From Desulfuromonadaceae bacterium UBA6124 (lineage in GTDB: Bacteria; Desulfobacterota; Desulfuromonadia; Desulfuromonadales; Trichloromonadaceae): a stretch of 6,495 bases of DNA. Of this stretch, positions 1 through 6,241 are shown piece by piece. The translations under genes and the position numbers were made by a program. Under the pieces are notes generated by a model. The model was given only the letters and a program-made list of their open reading frames with translations, made no database searches and was not told where the DNA came from. The stretch covers positions 293-6,787 of the forward strand of contig DIVU01000123.1 of the NCBI GenBank assembly GCA_002423365.1. Direction: 5' to 3'. The stretch's first letter is position 1, and every line of letters begins with the position of its first letter.

Positions 1-102
1 GACCCGATCGCCTCGCTGCGGGGCCGGGGCCGGGGGGAAGGATTAACCACGCGTCTGTTGAAGGAGCGTCGCGCGGACCGCAAGCGCGAAGAAAGGGGCT
101 GA
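1..102 (+). CDS. C-terminal end of a VapB-like antitoxin (partial, 5' end outside window)
   Basis: Reading from base 1 in frame gives 33 uninterrupted codons ending in TGA at 100-102, one base before the toxin ATG. The tail begins DPIASLRGRGRG and ends in a highly charged stretch with LLKERRADRKREERG. This layout, a short DP..LRG segment followed by a basic/acidic helix, is what I recall for C-termini of AbrB- or Phd-type antitoxins encoded just upstream of PIN toxins, where the tail wraps the toxin and occupies its active site. The N-terminal DNA-binding domain lies outside the window, so the antitoxin fold cannot be assigned. Position and spacing are the main evidence. The full protein would be expected to neutralise the PIN toxin and autorepress the operon. 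Confidence 0.68.
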   Translation, partial: DPIASLRGRGRGEGLTTRLLKERRADRKREERG

Positions 103-103
103 C

Positions 104-526
104 ATGGCCAAGCCGACCGTGCCCGGCGCCCTCTATCTCCTCGACACCTCGGCGCTCTTGACCTTCATCGAGGATGAACCGGGCAGCGACCGGGTGGAGG
201 AGGTCCTGCAGGATGCCGCCATTCTCCTGCCCTGGCCGGTCCTCATGGAGACCTACTACATCACCCTCCAGGAGAAGGGCCGCGCGGAAGCGGACCGCCG
301 CTACGCCCTGCTCCGTCAACTGCGGGCGGAGATCCTCTGGGCGATGGATGAGCCGATCCTCTTGACCGCAGCCCGCCTGAAGGCGGAGCATCATGTCTCG
401 CTGGCCGATGCTGTGGTGGCCGCCTTTGCCATCCGGAACAACGCGATCCTGATCCACAAGGACCCGGAATTCGACGCCCTTGAGGGTCTCTTGGCGATGG
501 AGGCGCTTCCCTACAAGGCGAAATGA
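104..526 (+). CDS. vapC: VapC-type PIN-domain ribonuclease toxin
   Basis: 140 aa, the usual size of a VapC toxin. PIN proteins are Mg2+-dependent ribonucleases that typically cut tRNA or rRNA when freed from the antitoxin. The acidic catalytic set is visible in order: D14 in LLDTSALL near the N-terminus, E49 in VLMETYY, D102 in VSLADAVVAAFA, and D120 in LIHKDPEFDAL. All four are present, so the toxin looks intact. The ATG at 104 follows a GAAAGGGG ribosome binding site (91-98) that lies within the end of the antitoxin reading frame, with a one-base gap between genes. This fits coupled antitoxin-toxin translation. Its stop overlaps the next start (ATGA, 523-526). The PIN assignment is firm. 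The RNA target cannot be read from sequence. Confidence 0.9.
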   Translation: MAKPTVPGALYLLDTSALLTFIEDEPGSDRVEEVLQDAAILLPWPVLMETYYITLQEKGRAEADRRYALLRQLRAEILWAMDEPILLTAARLKAEHHVSLADAVVAAFAIRNNAILIHKDPEFDALEGLLAMEALPYKAK

Positions 527-1317
527 GAACGCGCTTGTCTAAAGAAAAACTCCCCAGGAAACGGCCCTCCGCGCCGCAGGGCCCGGAACGCGCCCTTTGC
601 GCCGAGCCGATCAAAAGCTGGCCCGCCAAGGAGCGGCCCCGCGAGCGGCTCCTGGCCGACGGCCCGGCTAAGCTCTCCGACGCCGAGCTGCTCGCCGTCA
701 TCCTCCGCGTGGGCAGCGGGTCGTTCCAAGGGGGCGTTTCCGGGAAGAGCGCCTACGATCTCGCCCTTTCGCTCCTAAAAGAATTCCGGGGACTCGGCGG
801 GATCGACCGCGCCCACAGCGAGGAGCTGCGGAAGGCCCCCGGCCTCGGCCCGGCCAAGGTCGCCCAGATCAAGGCCGCCTTCGAGCTGGGGAAGCGGCTC
901 TGCGCCGGCAGACTGACCGCGCCGGGCTTCGCATCGTCCACGGCCGTGGCCGGCCACTTCCGTCCCCTTTTCACCGGCAGGCGCCAGGAGAGCGTCTGCG
1001 CCCTGTTCCTGGACGGCCAAAACCGGCTCCTCGGGGAACGGGAAATCACGGAGGGCACGCCGACCCAGGCCACGCTCTACGTCCGCCGCGTGATCGAAGA
1101 GGCGCTCCGCCTCTCCGCGGCCGCCGTGGTCCTGGTCCACAACCACCCCTCCGGGAACCCGGAGCCATCTGCCGGCGACGACGAGACGACCCGGCATCTT
1201 CTCCAGGCCTGCGCGGTGGTCGGTCTGGTCCTTCAGGATCATGTGATCGTCGGCCAAAGCGATCATTACAGTTACAGCGACTCCGGCCGGTTTGAGGAGT
1301 TTGCCGAGAAATTATAG
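523..1317 (+). CDS. radC: RadC-family JAMM/MPN+ protein
   Basis: 264 aa. Residues about 30-60 (IKSWPAKERPRERLL, then LSDAELLAVILR) are the standard RadC N-terminus. Residues 104-125 (KAPGLGPAKVAQIKAAF) are a helix-hairpin-helix, a DNA-contacting motif. The C-terminal half is the RadC/JAB1 domain with a complete metalloprotease-like motif: H206-N-H208-P-S-G, then S216 and D219, matching H-x-H-x7-S-x2-D. Despite the name, a repair role for RadC is not established; the family is often found in mobile and defence regions. About 29 extra basic, proline-rich residues precede the usual start, and a longer loop (SGSFQGGVSG, 65-74) replaces the short typical one. The start at 523 was chosen because it overlaps the toxin stop as ATGA and no later ATG precedes the conserved domain. 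No good ribosome binding site is seen, so expression probably depends on coupling to the toxin gene. Confidence 0.93.
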   Translation: MRTRLSKEKLPRKRPSAPQGPERALCAEPIKSWPAKERPRERLLADGPAKLSDAELLAVILRVGSGSFQGGVSGKSAYDLALSLLKEFRGLGGIDRAHSEELRKAPGLGPAKVAQIKAAFELGKRLCAGRLTAPGFASSTAVAGHFRPLFTGRRQESVCALFLDGQNRLLGEREITEGTPTQATLYVRRVIEEALRLSAAAVVLVHNHPSGNPEPSAGDDETTRHLLQACAVVGLVLQDHVIVGQSDHYSYSDSGRFEEFAEKL

Positions 1318-1321
1318 GAGG
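1316..1321 (+). promoter_or_regulatory. Ribosome binding site of the methylase gene
   Basis: A perfect AGGAGG overlaps the last two bases of the radC TAG stop codon and lies four bases before the hsdM ATG at 1326. The spacing is slightly short, but the match is perfect. It fixes the hsdM start and ties it to ribosomes terminating on radC. Confidence 0.8.
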
Positions 1322-1325
1322 CCCT

Positions 1326-3596
1326 ATGGCCAAGAAGCAGCCAGCGCCGAAACCTTACGCAAAACCCGATCAGCTCCGGATCGAGGGGGACAAGATCTTC
1401 AGCCCCCTTCGGCAGAAATTGGTCCAGTTGACGCCGGAGGAACGGGTCAGGCAGGAGTATCTGCTCGTCCTCACCGGCGAGTACGGCTACTCCCTGGAGC
1501 AGATCGCCGAGGAGACCCCGGTGGCGGGCCGCGGCTCGGCCCAGGCCCGGGCCGACTTTCTGATCTGGCGCACCCCCGAAGCCAAGCAAAGGCATGAGCA
1601 CGCCCTGATCGTCATCGAGTGCAAGGCCGACAACGTCACCATCTCCCTGAAAGACTACGAACAGGGCGCCAACTACGCCCAATACGAACATGCCCGGTTC
1701 TTCGTCACCCACAACCACCGTGAGACCAAGTATTGGAAGGTGGACGATGCCCGCCGCATGCCCAACTATGACGAGATCGCCAATATCCCCCATGCCGAAG
1801 CCACGGACAGGGATATCGATGAATTGCTGGCCCGCCTCAAGGTCTTCAAGGAGGATGAGTTCGCCAAGCTCCTCCACGAGTGCCATAACGTCATCCGCAA
1901 CCGGGAGAAGCTGGATCCCGCCGCCGCCTTCGACGAGATCGCCAAGATCCTCTTCGTTAAAGTGGCCGTCGAGCGGGAGATGAAGAAGAACCGCGAACGC
2001 AACAATCTCTTCACCGTTGAATTCCTGGATTCCCAACGATTGACCCAAGACCCGCTGGGCGATCTCTTCGACAAGACCAAGAAGATTTATGCCGATGATC
2101 GGATCTTCGATTCCGACGAGGCCATCCGTCTCAAACCCGCCACGGGCCGGGCCATCGTCAAGCTCCTGGAACGCTACAACCTCTCCGACACCAGCGAGGA
2201 CATCAAGGGGATCGCCTTCGAGCGCTTCCTGGGCCGCACCTTCCGGGGAGAGATCGGGCAGTTCTTCACGCCCCGCACCATCGTCGAGTTCATGATCCGG
2301 ATGGTGGAGCCCAAAGAGGGAGACGTGATCTGCGATCCCGCCAGCGGGTCCGGCGGGTTCCTGATCCGGTTTTTCGAGATCGTGCGGCAGCAGATCCTGG
2401 CCGATGCCGACCGTCAGTATCAGGCCTACAAGGCCAAGATCGAGGCCGAAAAAAAGCTCTCCGCGGAGAAAAGGGCCGCCCTGCTGAGCGAGAAATTCAA
2501 TGCCATCCAGGCCACCCTTGACCACGAGGTGACCGGTTCGCGCCTCTGGACACTGGCCAACCGCCGCATCTACGGAACCGATGCCAACGATCGCATGGCC
2601 CGCACCAGCAAGATGAACATGATCATGCACGGCGACGGCCACGGCGGGGTCCATCACCACGACGGCTTCCTGAACGTCAACGGCATCTTCGAAGGCCGTT
2701 TCGACATCGTCCTGACCAATCCGCCCTTCGGCGCCAACGTGGAGCCGACGGATGTGGTGCACGAGGCCGACGCATCAGTGAACCGCGCCGCGGAAAAACA
2801 ATACCTGGAAGAATTCGGCGAGCTGTACCGGGAGGCCATGGACCGGGTCGCCGCCGCCAAGGGCAAGCCCATCGCGAGCCTCTTTGAACTTCCCAAGGGA
2901 AATGGAAACGAAAAGGAACAGGAGAAGCGGGTCAAGTCGGCCAAGATCAAAACCGAAATCCTCTTTATCGAGCGCTGTCTCTCCCTGTTGAAACCGGGCG
3001 GCAGGATGGGCATCGTCCTGCCCGAGGGGATCTTCAACAACCCCTCCCTGGCCTATGTGCGAGAGTTCTGTGAGAACAGGGCCTTCATCCGCGCCGTGGT
3101 CAGCCTGCCCCAGGAGACCTTCTTCTCCTCCGGCGCGAGCGTCAAGGCGTCGCTTCTGTTCCTGCAAAAGTTCACCGAGGCGGAACAGGCCGATTTCGAC
3201 GCCAAGCAGGTCGCGGCCGGGGCAGAGGTGAAGGCGCGCTACGAAGCCGACATAACTGCCGAGACCGCCCGGCTCGAAGCGGCGATCGCGGCAGCCAAGG
3301 AGGCGAAGGACGGGGAGCGGCGGAAAGTCCTGCAAAAGGAACTGGCGGACTATCAAAAGCGCATGACCGAGGTCATTGCCCGGGAAACCCGCGCCCTGCT
3401 CAAGGAGCGCTTCCCCTATCCCATCTTCCTCTATGACGCCCAGAAGGTGGGGATCACCGCCACGGGCGAGCAGGACCAGAACGAACTCTTTCCCAACGAC
3501 AGCCAGCCGCCGGAGATTGAAAAGACCTGCCTGGAACTCTACCAGGCCTTTCGGCGCGATCCGCGGCCCTTCTTCCTGAAGGAGGGGAGGGCATGA
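1326..3596 (+). CDS. hsdM: Type I-like N6-adenine DNA methyltransferase with N-terminal HsdR-like nuclease domain
   Basis: 756 aa, longer than a typical HsdM (about 500-550). Residues about 15-150 resemble the HsdR N-terminal PD-(D/E)XK domain: E44 (RQEYLL), D77 (ARADFLIW) and E98-C-K100 (LIVIECKAD), followed by QGANYAQY. A linker helical region (about 165-300) precedes GQFFTPRTIVEFM (311-323), the usual HsdM entry. SAM motif I is DPASGSGGF (337-345) and catalytic motif IV is NPPF (465-468), the signature of adenine-N6 methylases. LLKPGGRMGIVLPEG (about 554-568) follows. Residues about 615-690 are predicted coiled coil. It should pair with HsdS to methylate adenines in a bipartite site. No helicase/translocase HsdR gene is in the window, so the built-in domain may do the cutting, as in BcgI-type enzymes. 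That is inference, and the domain could also be inactive or structural. Its stop overlaps the hsdS start (ATGA). Confidence 0.92.
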   Translation: MAKKQPAPKPYAKPDQLRIEGDKIFSPLRQKLVQLTPEERVRQEYLLVLTGEYGYSLEQIAEETPVAGRGSAQARADFLIWRTPEAKQRHEHALIVIECKADNVTISLKDYEQGANYAQYEHARFFVTHNHRETKYWKVDDARRMPNYDEIANIPHAEATDRDIDELLARLKVFKEDEFAKLLHECHNVIRNREKLDPAAAFDEIAKILFVKVAVEREMKKNRERNNLFTVEFLDSQRLTQDPLGDLFDKTKKIYADDRIFDSDEAIRLKPATGRAIVKLLERYNLSDTSEDIKGIAFERFLGRTFRGEIGQFFTPRTIVEFMIRMVEPKEGDVICDPASGSGGFLIRFFEIVRQQILADADRQYQAYKAKIEAEKKLSAEKRAALLSEKFNAIQATLDHEVTGSRLWTLANRRIYGTDANDRMARTSKMNMIMHGDGHGGVHHHDGFLNVNGIFEGRFDIVLTNPPFGANVEPTDVVHEADASVNRAAEKQYLEEFGELYREAMDRVAAAKGKPIASLFELPKGNGNEKEQEKRVKSAKIKTEILFIERCLSLLKPGGRMGIVLPEGIFNNPSLAYVREFCENRAFIRAVVSLPQETFFSSGASVKASLLFLQKFTEAEQADFDAKQVAAGAEVKARYEADITAETARLEAAIAAAKEAKDGERRKVLQKELADYQKRMTEVIARETRALLKERFPYPIFLYDAQKVGITATGEQDQNELFPNDSQPPEIEKTCLELYQAFRRDPRPFFLKEGRA
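3579..3585 (+). promoter_or_regulatory. Ribosome binding site of hsdS
   Basis: AAGGAGG inside the last codons of hsdM, seven bases before the hsdS ATG at 3593; a second GGAGG follows at 3586-3590. The strong site plus the ATGA overlap supports 3593 as the start and suggests coupled, near-stoichiometric synthesis of the two subunits. Confidence 0.75.
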
Positions 3597-4981
3597 CGGC
3601 GACGACCCTCACGATGCCCCGCGCCTTTGCCGTGTGGTTCAAGGATTTAGTACGCTGGGACTATGGATTTTTCAGGACCCTCGCATGGGCGTGGCCCAAG
3701 GAAATGCTCCTTCCTGTCGGTATGGTGTTGAAAAGAAAAATAGTCGAGGCTGTAGCGACAGAAGATAAGACGACTCTTCCGATCATCGAAAAGATTAGTT
3801 TTGGAGGCCATGTGTCCGTAACAGATGCAGCCTCTCGGAAGAACTATAAAGGTCGCCTTTTCTGGGCAGATAGCGGTGATTTGATTTACAGCAAAATTCG
3901 TGTCAAGCAGGGATCTCTTGCGATTGTACCTAATGAACATGCACGCCTGGCCGTCAGCGCGGAATACCCAGTTTACAATGTAGACAAAGAGCGCATAGAC
4001 CCGACCTTCCTGATGTTGGTATTGAAGAGCAAATCATTTCTATCGATCTTTGAAGGTTTGTCCCACGGTGGCTCGACAAAGACGCGTATCCCTCCGATAG
4101 AGTTTGAGCGTCAAAAGATACCGCTACCAGCCCTGGCTGAGCAAGAGGCCATCGTCGCCCACTGGCGCAAGGTTCAAAGCAACATTGCCGCTGCAAACGA
4201 TCGCATAGCAAAGCTCGAAGCCGCAGTACCGAAAATCGTTTATCAGGGACTCGGGACGCCGCCGCCGGTTGCGGACCGGGCCGCTGACAAATGGCTAGTC
4301 ATGTGGTGGAAGGATCTGGAGCGCTGGAATTTTAAATATCTGAGCCGCTCCAAAGAAGGTTTGCTGGGTTACACAAAATCGAAATTCCCGATCGAGCCAC
4401 TGGGCAAGCATCTGGTCGGAACGATGCACGGCTACTGCATCAAACCCGTGGCAGGGCCGTCCGAGCACAAGATGCTGAAACTCAACGCCCTTGATGCGGC
4501 CGGCCTTGATTTGACGGCGAGCAAGTTCATTGATATCCCCGATCGCATTGCAAAACGATTTTCACTTAAAAAAAATGATATTTTGATCTGTCGTAGCAAT
4601 GCTTATGAATATGTCGCCAAGTGCGCCTTGGTCCGTGAAGACCAGCCGACATATCTTTTCCCTGATATCATCATTCGCGCCCGTGTCAAGGACAGTGTCT
4701 TGCCCGAATATGTGGCTGAAGTGATTCAAACACCTTTGGGCCGTTCATTCTTCCAAATAAATTCTCGCCGCGCTGTTGGCGGCATGTGGAAAATAGGTAC
4801 CGAGGATATCGCCAACTTCCCCATTCCTGTTCCCCCGCTGACCGTACAGAAGGAGATTGTGGAGAGGATCACGGCACAACGACGGGAGATCGCCCGGGAA
4901 AGGGAAGCAGCCGACCTCCTCGCCCGCGACATCGATGTGGAAGTCGAAGCCCTGATCCTGGGGATCAAGCGGCTGTCTTGA
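3593..4981 (+). CDS. hsdS: Type I restriction-modification specificity subunit HsdS
   Basis: 462 aa, normal length for a full two-TRD HsdS. The protein is an internal duplication. Each half opens with a related block (VWFKDLVRWDYGFF at 14-27, MWWKDLERWNFKYL at 237-250). A target-recognition domain follows (about 30-175 and 251-410), and then a conserved spacer entering a coiled coil (IPLPALAEQEAIV at 176-188, IPVPPLTVQKEIV at 411-423). The first coiled coil runs to about 213 and the second to about 455. Each TRD reads one half of a bipartite target, and the coiled coils set the gap and bind the methylase. TRD2 carries KKNDILICRSNA (326-337), typical of the family. The TRD-coding DNA is clearly AT-richer than the rest of the operon, as expected for exchanged recognition modules. 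No frameshift is seen. The DNA site recognised cannot be predicted here. Confidence 0.93.
   Translation: MTATTLTMPRAFAVWFKDLVRWDYGFFRTLAWAWPKEMLLPVGMVLKRKIVEAVATEDKTTLPIIEKISFGGHVSVTDAASRKNYKGRLFWADSGDLIYSKIRVKQGSLAIVPNEHARLAVSAEYPVYNVDKERIDPTFLMLVLKSKSFLSIFEGLSHGGSTKTRIPPIEFERQKIPLPALAEQEAIVAHWRKVQSNIAAANDRIAKLEAAVPKIVYQGLGTPPPVADRAADKWLVMWWKDLERWNFKYLSRSKEGLLGYTKSKFPIEPLGKHLVGTMHGYCIKPVAGPSEHKMLKLNALDAAGLDLTASKFIDIPDRIAKRFSLKKNDILICRSNAYEYVAKCALVREDQPTYLFPDIIIRARVKDSVLPEYVAEVIQTPLGRSFFQINSRRAVGGMWKIGTEDIANFPIPVPPLTVQKEIVERITAQRREIAREREAADLLARDIDVEVEALILGIKRLS
3632..3673 (+). repeat. Half-repeat block 1 at the start of HsdS first half
   Basis: Encodes VWFKDLVRWDYGFF and matches the block at 4301-4342 (MWWKDLERWNFKYL), with 6 of 14 residues identical. 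In the first 27 bases of each, 20 are identical. The pair marks the two-fold internal repeat of HsdS and the left border of each TRD. Confidence 0.7.
4301..4342 (+). repeat. Half-repeat block 2 at the start of HsdS second half
   Basis: Partner of 3632-3673. A second matching pair lies at the right border of each TRD: 4118-4156 (IPLPALAEQEAIV) and 4823-4861 (IPVPPLTVQKEIV), with 7 of 13 residues identical. Such repeats can act as crossover points for TRD exchange. Confidence 0.7.
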
Positions 4982-5003
4982 ACAAATCGAATAGCGGGCC
5001 TTG

Positions 5004-5032
5004 CCGATTAATCGATACCGAATCGGATTTTT
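5004..5032 (+). terminator. Possible weak rho-independent terminator after hsdS
   Basis: CCGATT (5004-5009) pairs with AATCGG (5021-5026) across an 11-base loop and is followed by ATTTTT (5027-5032). The stem is only six pairs, half of them A-T, so strength is doubtful. It begins 22 bases past the hsdS stop and overlaps the 3' end of the convergent gene. Confidence 0.35.
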
Positions 5033-6102
5033 AATCTGGTAACAGTGTGCTCCCACTTGGGGGTGCGGGGCCGGGCAACGGAATTTTGATTCCCGAAGAA
5101 TCCCTTCTCGTGGATCGCTTCATTGGGATCAACGGTCTTGATCCAGTTGACGCGCACCAGATAGTCGGCTGCATCCGGATCATCTGCAGCGCGCCGAAGG
5201 GCTGCTGCTGCCGATGAAACCTTGGCGATGGGGGTTGGTTCTCCCGCGTCGTTCGGTACAGTGAATTCATCGACCACCTGCATCGCTTCCATGACGGTTC
5301 CGACGCCCACATAACCCCAACCGGGCATGTTCGCCCAGATGCGGGCTCCCGGTTCCAGCATCCCGAGCGTCTTGGAATACCAGGAACCGCCGCCGGCGAC
5401 CAAATACCCTCTCTTGAGCCCATCCCGAACCACCTCGATGTCGTATCCGAAGGAAGCGTAGTACTCTCCATTCCACTCGCCCGTCGTAGCCTCTTCGCTC
5501 ATGCCGGCGGTGACTTCGGCAGGATCGCGGAACCATGCCCTGCTCAGATATTCACGATCCCCGTCCCGGAAAACGCGGAAGAATACTGCATTGATCCGAA
5601 CGCCATACTCGTCTGCGAGATAACGGACCACACGTTCGGTGCTCGGGTCCAATTGCGCCGCAACTACGACAAGCTCGTGCGCGGAGTTCAATTCGTCGGG
5701 CATGGGAATGCCGAACTTTTTTTGAAAGGCATCATCGATTGACAATAGGACATCGCCTTTATGCCAACGTTTTTGGTAATCATCGAAGATCTGTGCGATC
5801 CGGTCGTCTTTGAGTTCCCGAACCCAGGAGCCGTAGTCTAGCACCTGAGCGACGATGTCGCGGTAGGTCTTATCGCGCTTGAGTTCCAGAACTACGAGAT
5901 TCGCATCGCGATCAATGGCAATCAGGTCGATGAAAAGTCCATGGTCTGTCCGTACTTGCCGACCGATGACCAGCCAATGAGGGGAGACGATGCTGATATG
6001 GGAATCAATGATATCCTCTAGGCGCGCTTCCAGGTCGAGGGCGCCGAATTCGACAGGTTTCAAACCATCGTTGATGCGCCAGACGCCGAGTTCCAGTGGC
6101 AT
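5008..6102 (-). CDS. NucS/DUF91-like PD-(D/E)XK nuclease with C-terminal PUA-like domain
   Basis: 364 aa from the chosen start. Residues about 20-100 resemble the NucS/DUF91 nuclease core: E29 (ARLEDII), IGRQVRTDHG, D59 (FIDLIAI), E73-L-K75 (VVLELKRDK) and Q86 (VAQVLDYGSW), a complete PD-(D/E)XK set. Residues about 140-194 (VVVAAQLDPSTERVVRYL, then a segment with NAVFFRVF) are a second conserved block. Residues about 209-270 include LVAGGGSWYS and GYVGVGTV, resembling PUA/EVE-like folds that can read modified bases. The C-terminus has KGFFGNQNSVARP. In true NucS the nuclease is C-terminal, so this is a different architecture and probably not the mismatch-repair enzyme. An in-frame GTG at 6153 would add 17 residues but has no ribosome binding site; ATG at 6102 has GGGAGG six bases upstream. 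The gene is convergent with hsdS. A defence role is inferred from context. Confidence 0.82.
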   Translation of the reverse strand: MPLELGVWRINDGLKPVEFGALDLEARLEDIIDSHISIVSPHWLVIGRQVRTDHGLFIDLIAIDRDANLVVLELKRDKTYRDIVAQVLDYGSWVRELKDDRIAQIFDDYQKRWHKGDVLLSIDDAFQKKFGIPMPDELNSAHELVVVAAQLDPSTERVVRYLADEYGVRINAVFFRVFRDGDREYLSRAWFRDPAEVTAGMSEEATTGEWNGEYYASFGYDIEVVRDGLKRGYLVAGGGSWYSKTLGMLEPGARIWANMPGWGYVGVGTVMEAMQVVDEFTVPNDAGEPTPIAKVSSAAAALRRAADDPDAADYLVRVNWIKTVDPNEAIHEKGFFGNQNSVARPRTPKWEHTVTRLKIRFGID

Positions 6103-6108
6103 AAGCTC

Positions 6109-6114
6109 CCTCCC
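6109..6114 (-). promoter_or_regulatory. Ribosome binding site that sets the nuclease start at 6102
   Basis: On the minus strand GGGAGG (followed by GAG) sits six bases before ATG 6100-6102. The upstream in-frame candidates (GTG at 6151-6153, ATG at 6133-6135 and 6121-6123) have no comparable purine-rich site. Confidence 0.7.
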
Positions 6115-6212
6115 ATCGTGCATGTGATTGAGCATCGCTTGGAGAATGCTCACTAAGGCGGTCTACCGAATTCCTTATCCTGGGACGTTCATTTACTTGG
6201 AGATTATCACGA

Positions 6213-6241
6213 AATCTACACTCTCATGGAAGGTATGTCAA
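6213..6241 (-). promoter_or_regulatory. Sigma70-like promoter of the nuclease gene
   Basis: On the minus strand, a perfect TTGACA -35 (6236-6241) is separated by exactly 17 bases from TAGATT (6213-6218), which matches four of six -10 consensus positions. Transcription would start near 6206, giving a leader of about 100 bases before the ATG at 6102. It faces the right gene from the right distance. It has not been tested against chance matches. Confidence 0.6.

Noticed and set aside
18..38. G-rich run near the left end as a G-quadruplex or repeat
   Set aside because: It falls within the in-frame antitoxin tail as Arg/Gly codons. GC-biased coding explains it without another function.
261..701. 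Minus-strand 146-codon frame spanning toxin and radC start
   Set aside because: Arg/Ser/Gly/Pro-rich mirror frame across two well-supported overlapping plus-strand genes.
2636..2675. His/Gly-rich stretch of the methylase (GDGHGGVHHHDGF) as a possible metal-binding insert
   Set aside because: It lies just before the NPPF motif where I recall similar His-rich wording in related N-6 methylases, so it is probably a family trait and not an insertion.
1272..2762. Minus-strand open frame of 496 codons antisense to radC end and hsdM
   Set aside because: The opposite strand carries clear catalytic motifs of the methylase. The antisense product is a low-complexity D/G/V/L-rich sequence typical of GC-rich mirror frames, with no recognisable domain.
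6203..6208. GATAAT on the minus strand as an alternative -10 box
   Set aside because: The bases 17 upstream read TTCCAT, a poor -35. The TTGACA/TAGATT pair nearby is much better.
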